A DNA stretch of 63,500 bases from Guillardia theta CCMP2712 (Eukaryota > Cryptophyceae > Pyrenomonadales > Geminigeraceae). Every line of letters begins with the position of its first letter. Positions within the stretch are counted from its first letter, which is position 1. Positions 52,965 through 63,500 of the stretch are shown here, piece by piece. Under the pieces are notes generated by a model. That model ran no database searches and was not told the origin of the DNA. It saw only the letters and a list, made by a program, of their open reading frames with translations. The DNA lies in the NCBI RefSeq assembly GCF_000315625.1, contig NW_005434529.1:69154-132653 (forward strand). Reading direction: 5' to 3'. The position numbers and the translations under genes are program-made.

Positions 52965-55900
52965 ATGAAAGAAGAATTGACCGAATTTCTGGTTTTGCCA
53001 AGTAAATCGAACAGGAAATTGTTCCTCCAAAAAATTTCCGAAACCGTTCAGCTGGAAGAAAGCAGAAGACCTGCATTGAACTTAGCATCTGCCAAGGCTT
53101 TGCTGCAGTTTTTCGAAGATGTGTGTTAACAAACAAGATTGCATTCTTCACTGTTTTTGAATTGATTGCAGGAGTCAAAAAAAGCAAATTTTGACAGTTT
53201 TCGTTCAGTTATGACCCTAATTTACGAGTATGCAATTCCTGAGGTAACTGTATTCACGCAAATCGATTGCTGCTAACACCATTTCCTACATAGGAGGACT
53301 CGAACTCAGCAATGTTGTCCGTATCGACATTGAACTCAGCGCAACTCAACAAGACTGTTGGAGTTGCATACAAAAACTTGATGAAGAATAATTTGAGCAA
53401 GCCGGAACCTGAAGAGGCAGCACTGCAAGCAATACTATCTTTGTTAAAAATGATTGCTTCGTTGACTGAGAATGACATTTGCTGTGCGTTGCTTCTGAAT
53501 TCTTGGCGACTTGGCAGTGACTTGTTTTTCTGACAGCTAGCTCATCTACCGCCATGGAGTGTATGACAATGATCCATAACGATTGGATAAAGCGAGATTG
53601 TTCGTTCGACGTGCGATATACCGCTTTCGATGTCTTAGGAGCATTTGCCAAAAACGTAAGTGGTTATCTCATCTGGAATTGATGACACCTCCCTTCACAG
53701 CCTGAAAATGTCAAGCTTTATTGCTCTCCACCTCGTGAAGCTGAAACGAAAATCTTCGAAATTCTTAATGGTGCAATCGACAGGTTGAATGAATTGCGCA
53801 AAGTGGATTTTGTCTCATGATCTTTCCCATTTACAGCTCTTTGCCAGTATGCGAAGCAGCCCTCAGTTGCTTGTATTCCATTTTTGAGATATTGGACAAA
53901 GATACGCTGTCAAAGGTGAATCCGGTTTTGGAATCGTTCACCAAGTGGGTAGCGGGGCGGGAGAAAAACTCTGTTTCGTGTTTTTCTGTGGACAATATTC
54001 GAAATACTTTCATGGGATGGGAAGATAAACAAAATGTCAAGGCAGCTGCAAAACTTTTATTTAAGGCAATGAACAAAACATATGAGGAAATACAAGCAAA
54101 GAGCATAGGTACTTTCAGTTGGATTTGATATCGAGTTTGTGATGTAGCTTTTGCGTGCAGTTGTCGGCGACATAGAGTATTTTGCTTCCGAGGTCTCAAT
54201 CAAGCGATTACGAATGATCAGAATCTGATTCTGTTGACAGGAAAAATTGTATATCACGTCCGAAAACCTCTCAGTCTGGCTGAGTCCTGACAGAGATGAT
54301 GATGGAGTAAGATTGCCTGATTTGTGTGATATAGGCTGAATAAGCTCCAGACAAATTCATCAATAATGCATGTATCCCTTGATCAAATTTCTGCCGCAAA
54401 CAGAATGGGAAACAAGAATTCTTTCTCTATCAAATTGCATTTGTTGAAAGACCTCCAAAACTGCTTTGGGCAGAATAAAGTGAAGAAGAATGAGGTGAAT
54501 TTTGAAGATACATGCTTTGCACTGACGTGCTATTCAGATAATCATTCATATGCGAGATGATGATAGTATCGAATCCTTTTTATGCCTCATGCCATTTGCA
54601 GAAGCTTGTAACATAACACGCTCCCAAGAATCAAAATCGACGCGTTGTGGCATACGCTAAATATTTGCAAAGTGCACATTTGATTCCATCCTTGCAGACA
54701 TTGCTATCATGGACAATCATGGCAATATCGTTCTTCCACCTCCATCAGCTCTGAGTGAGAACATCAAAACATCTGAGGCCCATACTGGGCCAACAGGTTT
54801 GCAGAGATGCTTGAGCAACAGAAATAGAACTTACCTATGGTTTGAAACGTACAGATTCATCGGCCCTGCAGCATGAACTCGATCACAACTATGAACATGG
54901 TATGACGGTAATCTTTTTGTCTATCATCAAGTGAGAGAGCATGTCAGGGGGAGAAGCTCTCTGCACACCCACAGAATTGATCGAGCAGCATAACTCTTCT
55001 CGAAATGTAATTTCCTCTGAGAGAAGCCAATCCAGCCAAAGCCATGCCAAATCGTCTCAGTCCACTTCATCTGAAGAGAAGGAATGTCATATCAGATCAA
55101 AAACTCCAAAGAGGTCCAATGAACAAGGTGAGTTCTTTGCTTTGCCACATTGCAAAATTGATGTTGTTGTGCCAAGATCGGAAGGTGTCCAAAGGTATTT
55201 GAAGTACCTCAGGATGACAGCTAATGAAGAAACCAGGTGGAAAGCGAACAGGAAACAAATCTGTAGGGAAAAAGACATCCTCAGATATGAAAGGTAAAGT
55301 TTAAGCATAATTTCAGGTGTTGCAAGGCTTTTAATCTTCAGACACAGCTGCAATAATTCAAACGTTTCCACGTCTTCCTCCCGTTGCAAATGATTCTTCA
55401 AACAAACAAATGCAAAAAGATCGATATAATTGCACAGGCTCTTCAACAACAAACCCTGTGGAGGACTCTCCTTTTGACAACAGTGACGGTCACAATCAAA
55501 CGACCCAACTGAGCCCAAGATCATATTCTAGGCCGGTGAAAAGCACCAAAGGAGCTTCGACCAAAGGTTTGCCCTCTGTCGATGCTGGCTGCCCAAGCAT
55601 AGGCCTGGGTTGACGCCCTGAATAGATAAGGTCTCCAAGAAAGATAACGAGAAGGCTCCGCAAGCAGACAAGCCGCTCGCAAGAGACGAGGAGACATCGA
55701 AGGCAGATCCTGCCCCCAGGACCAGCGCCAAAGGAGCTTCGACCAAAGGTTTGCCCTCTGTCGATGCTGGCTGCGACAAGCCGCTCGCAAGAGACGAGGA
55801 GACATCGAAGGCAGATCCTGCCCCCAGGACCAGCACCAAAGGAGCTTCGACCAAAGGTTTGCCCTCTGTCGATGCTGGCTGCCCAAGCATAGGCCTGGGT

Positions 55901-58577
55901 TGACGCCCTGAATAGATAAGGTCTCCAAGAAAGATAACGAGAAGGCTCCGCGAGCTTCGACCAAAGGTTTGCCCTCTGTCGATGCTGGCTGCCCAAGCAT
56001 AGGCCTGGGTTGACGCCCTGAATAGATAAGGTCTCCAAGAAAGATAACGAGAAGGCTCCGCAAGCAGACAAGCCGCTCGCAAGAGACGAGGAGACATCGA
56101 AGGCAGATCCTGCCCCCAGGACCAGCGCCAAAGGAGCTTCGACCAAAGGTTTGCCCTCTGTCGATGCTGGCTGCGACAAGCCGCTCGCAAGAGACGAGGA
56201 GACATCGAAGGCAGATCCTGCCCCCAGGACCAGCACCAAAGGAGCTTCGACCAAAGGTTTGCCCTCTGTCGATGCTGGCTGCCCAAGCATAGGCCTGGGT
56301 TGACGCCCTGAATAGATAAGGTCTCCAAGAAAGATAACGAGAAGGCTCCGCAAGCAGACAAGCCGCTCGCAAGAGACGAGGAGACATCGAAGGCAGATCC
56401 TGCCCCCAGGACCAGCGCCAAAGGAGCTTCGACCAAAGGTTTGCCCTCTGTCGATGCTGGCTGCCCAAGCATAGGCCTGGGTTGACGCCCTGAATAGATA
56501 AGGTCCCCAAGAAAGATAACGAGAAGGCTCCGCAAGCAGACAAGCCGCTCGCAAGAGACGAGGAGACATCGAAGGCAGATCCTGCCCCCAGGACCAGCGC
56601 CAAAGGAGCTTCGACCAAAGGTTTGCCCTCTGTCGATGCTGGCTGCGACAAGCCGCTCGCAAGAGACGAGGAGACATCGAAGGCAGATCCTGCCCCCAGG
56701 ACCAGCACCAAAGGAGCTTCGACCAAAGGTTTGCCCTCTGTCGATGCTGGCTGCCCAAGCATAGGCCTGGGTTGACGCCCTGAATAGATAAGGTCCCCAA
56801 GAAAGATAACGAGAAGGCTCCGCAAGCAGACAAGCCGCTCGCAAGAGACGAGGAGACATCGAAGGCAGATCCTGCCCCCAGGACCAGCGCCAAAGGAGCT
56901 TCGACCAAAGGTTTGCCCTCTGTCGATGCTGGCTGCGACAAGCCGCTCGCAAGAGACGAGGAGACATCGAAGGCAGATCCTGCCCCCAGGACCAGCGCCA
57001 AAGGAGCTTCGACCAAAGGTTTGCCCTCTGTCGACACTGGCGAGTCACTCATTGTTGTTGCTCGATTGGTGGTACAGATTGCTTAGAGAAGGGTTCGAAT
57101 GGAAGATGTTTGATAGATCCCTTTGACATTGATTTTGGTTTGTCACCACCAAAGTCGCTTCGACGTCCGTTTAGGAATAGATTCGGCAATCACAAGCGCT
57201 ATTCTGATCGCACCACCAAATGGGTTTTCGAGGAAAGCTCTCCGCGGAAGGGGAGTGGAGATGGTTCGCCTCCACAAGATGTGTCACGAAATGACATGTT
57301 AGGATCAACGGTGGAAGAATTTGAGGAATCACGCCCAGCGATGAAAGATGCCAAGAATACAATCGAAAAAAACCATCAAGAATTGAGTCGATTGTCCTCT
57401 AAGAAGAGGCAAGCATCAGATGATACTTCTCTCAACACTTCTGAGCGGGCAGCCAAGGTCAGCAAAAAGACAAAAGGTTCTGCAGAGAGTGACTCAAAAG
57501 TGAAATCAAAAGTACAGCAAAAACCAGTGGACCCATTTGCAAAAACTTTTCAACTCGTATGTCAGTCTGAGACCACGCCAGAAGAGGCAGATCCACATGT
57601 CATATCTTCGGATAGTGGAAAGGGACCAAAATCTCAGAAACTCAGCGAGAGTGCAATCAGCAATTTGCGAACATTGCCAAAAAGTCAAACTTCGGACTCA
57701 AGTTATCTTAACCAGTATCCTGCGAAAGAAAAGAGGGGGTCTACGATTCAAATAGCAAAGGAGGACGAGAATCTTAGCGAATGTGGTACTCTTTCGTCTT
57801 TGGAGAATGATCTCAAGCCCAAAATGCTTCTCTTCAGTCCGCACCACAAGCGCAAGTCATTTGAAGTACAGAACAAAACTCAAAAACGATTGAAAGCAGC
57901 GGACGAGCTCATTCGGATTGATGTCAATTCGTTCGACGACGATGATACAGCATCCGATTTTTCACAGAACAACATGTTTGTCGAAAAAGTTGAGGCTCGC
58001 ATTAAGCTTGCCTTCAGCCAGATGGCAAAGGTAAGTTTTTCACTTCATCTTCGTAGAATCTAATTCGAAATGCCATGTGAAGAGGAAGAGAGAGTCCTTG
58101 GCACAAGCCATATTGGGAGAGAAAGATTCAATGTCTCATGAAATTTCTGCCTTTGTTATGGCTTCAAAGGGTAAACTCGACGCAGCACAAAAGAAACATG
58201 ATTCGGAGAATGGAAGGATTACCGCACGAGGGAAAGAAATCTTGACAACTTTTACAAACGTCTACGAAGAATACAAACGACGAATGATTCACGTTCATCG
58301 CACGGTCAAAAGTCTGGCATCAGCCAAGGCGGCACGACGGGAAGTATCCGAAGTGAAGAGAAATGAGTTGTTCGATCAAGCCAAGTCTGGACCTGCCAGC
58401 TTGAAGGCTGCATGTATGGCAGAGGTAATGTTCTTCCAGCACTTGCATAAAACGTGTCACGTTGATGATCTGCAGGCGGAGAAGCTCGAGAGGCAAATGG
58501 CTGGGGACAAGACAGGCAAGGGAACAGATATCAAGGAGCTCAACAACCTGCTGGGACAACTGTTCCAAACCGACTAG
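52965..58577 (+). CDS. ARM-like / PH-like / disordered / coiled-coil protein, possible SYCP2-Red1-type axis protein
   Basis: Many exons join in phase. The N-terminal helical domain runs from MKEELTEFLVLPSKSNRKLF through AMECMTMIHNDWIKRDCSFD, PENVKLYCSPPREAETKIFE, SLPVCEAALSCLYSIFEILD and QNVKAAAKLLFKAMNKTYEE (52965-54112). A PH-like beta segment follows: VVGDIEYFASE, KLYITSENLSVWLSPDRDDD, MHVSLDQISAANRMGNKNSF, SIKLHLLKDLQNCF (54150-54500). Then comes a long Ser/Lys-rich disordered region that includes the exon-intron tandem array (55530-57077). The C-terminal part is helical (RIKLAFSQMAK; KRKRESLAQAILGEKDSMSH; EYKRRMIHVHRTVKSLASAK), ending LLGQLFQTD with stop 58575-58577. ARM-like domain, PH-like domain, long disordered region and C-terminal coil in that order resembles SYCP2/Red1 chromosome-axis proteins. 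That identification is a fold-level guess. Confidence 0.7.
55530..57077 (+). repeat. tandem array of exon-plus-intron modules
   Basis: Eleven copies of a unit containing GCTTCGACCAAAG|GTTTGCCC. Six copies are followed by a 59-nt segment with intron form (GTTTGC...CTGAATAG, first copy 55567-55625) and then exon sequence ATAAGGTCTCC. Four copies lack the 3' part of that segment and continue directly into GACAAGCCGCTCGC with a 108-nt period that stays in frame. The last copy is followed by a different 59-nt intron (57019-57077) in the same phase 1. Spliced units read DKVSKKDNEKAPQADKPLAR / DEETSKADPAPRTS / AKGASTK. Without splicing, TGA and TAG stops appear in every long unit. Confidence 0.85.
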
Positions 58578-58710
58578 ACCCTCATAGTCTTAAGTTTGAA
58601 ACAGGGACGAGGGCTCACCAACGCCGTGAGACTTCATGAATAGGTTTGAGAACAGAAATTTTGATGGTATAGAGAAGATGATGAAAATGAAGAAGCCCAA
58701 TGCAACTCCG

Positions 58711-61700
58711 TCAGTCTGTCCTCTGTTTGCTGTCAAGGCTGCTTGAAGCGTTAGAATCACAAATGGAGACATTGGAAAGGGAAGATACAGACCTCTCTTG
58801 GGCTTCCTGCGGTTCTTCCATAGCAGTCTCAGACGATTCTACGCGGTCTGTGAGGGGAGGGTGGGCGGAGGCGGAGGAACCTGTTGACTTGATCGACTGC
58901 TCGACGAACTCGGCGATGATGACTCGGAGAGCATGGCAGGGGATGATCTGACGAGACGAGGACGAGGCGCGTGAGCAAGAGGTGGCGGGAGGGAGGGGGA
59001 GGAGACCTGACTTCGATTGACTATCTGGTTCGTCTTGGGGGAGGTAGAGTGATGCCTGAGCCAGCGATCTTGTGGAGCAGGTAAGAAGACGAGGAGTGAG
59101 GACGGGAGGAGACCTATGGCTGCTCGCTCGTACACGTGACCGTCTGTGAGGATGACTGGATCTCTCATAATCTGCAGGGAAGTGAAAGGGGGTGGGGCGG
59201 GAGGAGCATGCGATTACCTCCATGGTGATGGGGCAGAGGTACTCCGTGGGGACCGACAGGCCTCGTTCCTGCATGCGACAGTCAGGTAGAGGTAGGAGAA
59301 GGCCTGTCGAAGTTCAGCGACGACGAGGAGGAGGAGAAGCAGAGGAGATGGGGAAAAGGCGGCAAGAAGAGCAGAAGAAGTGCCTCAAGCAGGGTCTTGA
59401 TCGAGATCTCATTGGCGTCCTCCGCGTCCTCCTTGTCTGGACTGCAAGTCAGGAAAGCAAGCAGACACTTTCATCTCTCACCTGCTGCCTCCGCCTCCTC
59501 CCTATGGGGCTGCGGCTCTTCAGCTTCCAACCCGCTCTCTTCCCTCCTCTCCCTCTCCTCCCTCCTCTCCCTCGGCGGCGTGGAGCTCCTGCCTGCTGCA
59601 CGACCAGGACGAGAGTCTGACGGGAAAAGTCACGGGAAGAGCTGAAGGCGGCAAGGCCGGGAAGAGAAGCGGAGGATGGAAAAGGAAAGAAGAAAATTGG
59701 GGCGAGGTATGGGAGAGGGAGAGGGAGAGGGAGAGGGAGAGGGAGAGGGAGAGGGAGAGGGGGAGGGCGAAGGGGGAAGGGGAGGGAGAGGGGAGGAGAT
59801 GTTGTCTACGAAGGCTCCTTGCCTGTCCTTCTCTCACTCTCTTCCGCATCTTGGGGACCGCACAGTCCCCACACAACGATGGCGAGCTGAAGGGGAAGGA
59901 AGATGCTGTCAAGAAGTGCGCTCGCTTTGCTCTTCTTCTCCTCTCCCGTCTCGATCGCAAACTCCTGCTGCACTCCAGCTGACTTGTTGTGTGCGGGGAC
60001 TGACGTGCTGTTGAGATGGAGAGGCGAAGCGAGGAGAACGAGGCCTCCGCTCTCAAGGAAGGAGCACAACGACAGCTCCGCCGACTGAGATGCTGTGAGG
60101 AGACGGGAGGGAATGGGAGAGGGGAGGGCAGAAAGGAGGCAGAAGAGGAGGAGAAAGGGGGGAGTAGAGGAAGGAGAGGGAGTGTCGAGTACCAGGATCA
60201 AGCCAAGCAGGATGATAGACCGGATCCCTTGCAACACCGACGAGCCGCTTCCTGCCGCCTCCTCCTCTGCAGCAGCCTCCTCCGAATTGATGAGCCTCCC
60301 CCAGCCTCCTCCTCCTCCTGCCACCACCCCCATGTGCTCGCTGCTCCGAATCTGCGGCATCTCAAAGCCCGCGGACCTGCCGGCACGCCAGGAGAGCGGA
60401 GGAGCCTGAGAGCGAAGGGCGAGGAGAAGAGAAGCTGCGAGAAGAGGCAGAGGCGCGCAGGTGACGAGCAGGAGCGGCCCGAAGGCTGAAGCCCACGAAA
60501 GAGACCCACCCCCCAGATAGGCGACGTCGACCTGAAGCCAGGGGTGAGAAAGGGAGGGAGGGAGGCAGGCAGGGAGGGAGGGAGGGAGGCAGGCAGGGAG
60601 GGAGGGAGGGAGGGAGGGAGGGAGGATTGTTCGTGTTCGTGTTACTTGCCATTACTTTGATGATGGCAAAGAGGGAAGCAGAGGAGAGGGCAGCGACGTA
60701 AAGGCCCCACCTGATGAGCGTCAGAGCAGGATGGAAGAGATAGAGAAAGTCTCACTTGACGCCATGCTCGCGCTGGCTCTTTGATAAAAGATGGTGCGAA
60801 GAGAAGAGAAGGGAAGCAGGAGAGGAGGGGAGGGAAGGGAAGAAGGAGATGATGGGGGGGAAGGGAAGAAGGAAATATCAGAAGACCGTTGACGAGGAGC
60901 TGAAGACTCACGGGGGACGGGGGCGCCTCCGACTGAGGAGCCTCGAGATGAGTAGCGAGAGCTGAAGAAAGAAAATGAGAGGGAGAGAAGGAGGGAGGGA
61001 AGAGAGAGGGGGGGAGGAGAAGGTAGGAAGAGAGGCGGGGGGAGAGAGGGGGAGAGAGATGGTGGGGGTGCAAGAGTTTGTACCTGTCATAGCAGAGACA
61101 AGAAGGCAGAAGAAAGAGACAGCGAGAGGAACGAGCAGCTGCGAGCACATCAGGCTTGTCAGTTGCTGGTGCCATCGACCTCCCACTCCTCGCCCGGCCT
61201 GATGAAGTGAATCTGAAGCTGCAGCCCAACCTACAGAATGCTGACAAGGTGGAAGGCAGGAGAGGAAGAGGAGAGGAGGAGGAAAGACATGGGGGAAGCG
61301 AGAAGGAGAGAAGGAGAGAAGGAGGGAGGGAGGGAGGGAGGGAGGGAGGGAGGGAGCAATGCATCCGAATGTTTCTTGTTCTCACCATCATGATGAATCC
61401 TAACCCCAGCGCCTGCTAGTCCATCATAGATGTTCAACAGCAGCAACATGCAAGACCTGCGATAGGGCAGAAGCGATGGAGGAGACTGCGGACCCCCAGT
61501 AGCCGCAGGCGCAGCACCCGTGCTCCACATGCTCCCACTCCCTTCCTCTCCTCCACGCGAGGCGCTCAAGCCTCTCGTTTCTCTCCCTCCTCTCTTCCTC
61601 GTGTTGAGCTCCCAACGCCAGCTCGACCCCAGCGAGCATGCGAGGGATGGAGGAGAGGAAGAGAAGGTAGAGGCCAAAGCTCCAGGGGGGGAAGAGGACA

Positions 61701-61936
61701 ACGAGCCACGGGAGGAAGGGCAGGAGCCCCTTGAGCTTCAGGTAGAGCAGCAGCAGCGAACCGCTCGCGTACAGGCACCTCGTCCTCCGCGAGATTCGCT
61801 GGCCGCTGCCGTAGAGCGCCGATGCCCGCGGTCGTCCTCTTGCTGCACCTGCCTCATCCTGCTCGGGAGGAAGAGGAGGAGGATGCGCGTCATGAAAGGC
61901 GTGCTCCTGCGAGCGCCGAGCCGAGGAGAGGAGCAT
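58711..61936 (-). CDS. multispan membrane protein with C-terminal U-box (putative E3 ligase)
   Basis: Starts at 61936 (MLLSSARRSQEHAFHDAHPP). Hydrophobic segments: LLPFLPWLVVLFPPWSFGLY, LLVPLAVSFFCLLVSAMT, WGLYVAALSSASLFAIIK, SWASAFGPLLLVTCAPLPLL, and two more near 60150 and 59900. A linker has DKEDAEDANEISIKTLLEAL. The last exons form a U-box: VPTEYLCPITME / IMRDPVILTDGHVYERAAI / DRWLRHHSTSPKTNQIVN / IIPCHALRVIIAEFVEQS, followed by a Ser-rich tail to stop 58711. U-boxes bind E2 enzymes and confer ubiquitin ligase activity. Multispan proteins with a C-terminal RING are known (TMEM185-like proteins of plants), so a membrane ligase is plausible. Introns between spans are GA/CT repeat-rich. That the spans and the U-box are one gene is inferred from strand, order and lack of an internal start or stop. 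Confidence 0.65.
59708..59762. repeat. (GAGAGG)n hexanucleotide microsatellite
   Basis: About nine GAGGGA units in an intron of the membrane/U-box gene. Confidence 0.9.
60548..60628. repeat. (GGGA)n / GGCA microsatellite
   Basis: GGGA tetranucleotides with two GGCAGGCA interruptions in an intron of the membrane/U-box gene. A second GGGA tract lies at 61321-61354 in another intron. Confidence 0.9.
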
Positions 61937-62097
61937 CAGTGAGGCATGCTCTTGCGTGAGAAGGGGAGAGAAGAGAAGAGGAAGGAGAGGAGTGTGCTTG
62001 CAATAGACAAGTCAGACAGCAGGAAATTGCTTCACTCTCTGAGCTTTCCTGCACAAAAACTTTCAGCTAATCAGATCAAATCATACTGCATGCATTA

Positions 62098-62276
62098 CTG
62101 CCCTCCTGCCCTCCTGCCCTCCTGCCCTCCTGCCCTCCTGCCCTCCTGCCCTCCAGCCCTCCTGCCCTCCTGCCCTCCTGCCCTCCTGCCCTCCTGCCCT
62201 CCTGCCCTCCTGCCCTCCTGCCCTCCTGCCCTCCTGCCCTCCTGCCCTCCTGCCCTCCTGCCCTCCTGCCTGCCTC
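62098..62276. repeat. 8-bp (CCTGCCCT)n minisatellite
   Basis: About 21 tandem copies of an octamer, with one CCAGCCCT variant near 62153, 160 nt upstream of the membrane/U-box gene start. ORFs over it on both strands are repeats only. Confidence 0.95.
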
Positions 62277-62334
62277 CCGTCCTATGACAAAGACGAAGCA
62301 GCATCGAAATACGGGTGAAACCTCGTCGAACCCG

Positions 62335-62411
62335 TGGTCTGGATATAGAAAAGGGGGGTGGAAGGGTTGAGGGGTAGGTAGACGAAGTTTCCAGTGTAGT
62401 AGTACGTGGGC
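62335..62411. repeat. short family B G-run island
   Basis: Contains aaaaggggggtgg, gttgaggggtaggtag and similar words, directly before the acidic-repeat ORF. It is related to the other TAGGGGT islands. Confidence 0.4.
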
Positions 62412-63500
62412 ATGGGGATGGAGGGAGAGAGGAAGAGAGCAGACGAGGCTGCAGAGGATGAAGATGTAGATGTTGGTGCTGATGGTGCTAGTGATGAAGA
62501 TGTAGATGTTGGTGCTGATGGTGCTAGTGATGAAGATGTAGATGTTGGTGCTGATGGTGCTAGCGATGAAGATGTAGATGTTGGTGCTGATGGTGCTAGT
62601 GATGAAGATGAAGATGTTGGTGCTGATGGTGCTAGTGATGAAGATGTAGATGTTGGTGCTGATGGTGCTAGTGATGAAGATGTAGATGTTGGTGCTGATG
62701 GTGCTAGTGATGAAGATGTAGATGTTGGTGCTGATGGTGCTAGTGATGAAGATGTAGATGTTGGTGCTGATGGTGCTAGCGATGAAGATGTAGATGTTGG
62801 TGCTGATGGTGCTAGTGATGAAGATGAAGATGTTGGTGCTGATGGTGCTAGTGATGAAGATGTAGATGTTGGTGCTGATGGTGCTAGTGATGAAGATGTA
62901 GATGTTGGTGCTGATGGTACTAGTGATGAAGATGTAGATGTTGGTGCTGATGGTGCTAGTGATGAAGATGTAGATGTTGGTGCTGATGGTGCTAGCGATG
63001 AAGATGTAGATGTTGGTGCTGATGGTGCTAGCGATGAAGATGTAGATGTTGGTGCTGATGGTACTAGTGATGAAGATGTAGATGTTGGTGCTGATGGTAC
63101 TAGTGATGAAGATGAAGATGTTGGTGCTGATGGTGCTAGTGATGAAGATGTAGATGTTGGTGCTGATGGTGCTAGTGATGAAGATGAAGATGTTGGTGCT
63201 GATGGTACTAGTGACGAAGATGAAGATGTTGGTGCTGATGGTGCTGGTGATGAAGATGTAGATGTTGGTGCTGATGGTGCTAGTGATGAAGATGTAGATG
63301 TTGGTGCTGATGGTGCTAGTGATGAAGATGTAGATGTTGGTGCTGATGGTGCTAGCGATGAAGATGTAGATGTTGGTGCTGATGGTACTAGTGATGAAGA
63401 TGAAGATGTTGGTGCTGATGGTGCTAGTGATGAAGATGTAGATGTTGGTGCTGATGGTGCTAGTGATGAAGATGAAGATGTTGGTGCTGATGGTGCTAGT
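62412..63500 (+). CDS. acidic 12-residue-repeat ORF, partial (runs off window)
   Basis: An ATG at 62412 (second ATG 62418) opens MGMEGERKRADEAAE and leads straight into 29 complete copies of a 36-nt unit (62457-63500) encoding DEDVDVGADGAS. The frame is open to the window end, 363 codons. All differences between copies are substitutions (GTA/GAA, GCT/ACT, AGT/AGC/GGT); none is an indel. The other two plus frames contain stops in most units. The D-x-D-x-G-x-D-G spacing resembles calcium-binding loops, which is only suggestive. Two minus-strand frames (LAPSAPTSTSSS and TSTISTNIYIFI units) are also open, so this could be a minisatellite or a gene entering from the right. Function unknown. Confidence 0.45.
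   Translation, partial: MGMEGERKRADEAAEDEDVDVGADGASDEDVDVGADGASDEDVDVGADGASDEDVDVGADGASDEDEDVGADGASDEDVDVGADGASDEDVDVGADGASDEDVDVGADGASDEDVDVGADGASDEDVDVGADGASDEDEDVGADGASDEDVDVGADGASDEDVDVGADGTSDEDVDVGADGASDEDVDVGADGASDEDVDVGADGASDEDVDVGADGTSDEDVDVGADGTSDEDEDVGADGASDEDVDVGADGASDEDEDVGADGTSDEDEDVGADGAGDEDVDVGADGASDEDVDVGADGASDEDVDVGADGASDEDVDVGADGTSDEDEDVGADGASDEDVDVGADGASDEDEDVGADGAS
62457..63500. repeat. 36-bp minisatellite, 29 copies
   Basis: Head-to-tail 36-bp units (gatgaagatgtagatgttgg...), exactly 29 periods up to the window edge, and probably continuing. No spacers occur between copies. Confidence 0.97.

Noticed and set aside
55496-57052. Three overlapping minus-strand ORFs of 434-518 codons over the tandem array
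   Set aside because: All three minus frames are open because a stop-free repeat unit is multiplied. The plus strand gives in-phase splicing with flanking exons on both sides.
62457-63500. CRISPR array
   Set aside because: The 36-bp units are directly adjacent with no spacers and the setting is eukaryotic. It is a minisatellite or repeat ORF.

Overview
The window looks like nuclear DNA of a free-living, intron-rich unicellular eukaryote. Genes on both strands are split by short GT-AG introns, mostly 44-60 nt. Bacterial operons, Shine-Dalgarno sites and viral hallmark genes are absent. A motile-cilium assembly factor (DNAAF11), a PRC2 subunit with a VEFS box, a SERCA pump, UBC9, nucleolar ribosome-biogenesis factors (NSA2, KRI1) and a biotin-pathway enzyme point to a flagellated protist. 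A cryptophyte alga such as Guillardia is my best guess, from gene style and simple-repeat content only. Coordinates of spliced genes span the CDS from start to stop; exon limits in the notes come from matching splice sites and reading phase by eye.

Layout. 0.4-3.3 kb: poorly resolved minus-strand gene. 3.9-8.8 kb: minus-strand signal-anchor/ankyrin/TPR/coiled-coil protein. 8.9-11.6 kb: intergenic, with one GC-rich island and one G-run island. 11.6-12.3 kb: UBC9. 13.1-16.0 kb: KRI1 with an internal Tudor-like module. 17.3-19.4 kb: BioF-type synthase. 19.7-23.3 kb: SERCA (minus). 25.0-25.8 kb: NSA2. 27.5-28.9 kb: Dus (minus). 29.8-31.2 kb: SUZ12-like (plus). 31.3-33.3 kb: DNAAF11 (minus). 34.05-34.14 kb: assembly gap of 100 N that cuts a mitochondrial-carrier gene. 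34.8-40.3 kb: TPR protein with very repeat-rich introns, one holding 73 uninterrupted CAG triplets. 41.07 kb: tRNA-Leu(CAG). 41.9-46.6 kb: PB1/membrane/alpha-beta-hydrolase/Cys-rich protein. 47.1-52.3 kb (minus): SecA-like helicase with a GTPase-like segment and a vWA domain. 53.0-58.6 kb: ARM/PH-like/coiled-coil protein that may be a meiotic axis protein. 58.7-61.9 kb (minus): multispan membrane protein ending in a U-box. 62.4-63.5 kb: start of an acidic 12-residue-repeat ORF that runs off the window.

Most neighbours are arranged as divergent or convergent pairs (SUZ12 and DNAAF11 stop codons are 72 nt apart; SYCP2-like and U-box stops 133 nt apart). The genes do not form one pathway. They are housekeeping (ribosome assembly, tRNA modification, SUMO, calcium, biotin), cilium and chromatin genes, plus several large multidomain proteins with no obvious standard counterpart. 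The strongest candidates for something undescribed are the SecA-like/vWA gene, the PB1-hydrolase-Cys-rich gene, and a tandem array in which an exon and its 59-nt intron have been multiplied together. Two families of intergenic islands (CCGG/GACTC-rich, and TAGGGGT-rich) recur between genes and are unexplained.
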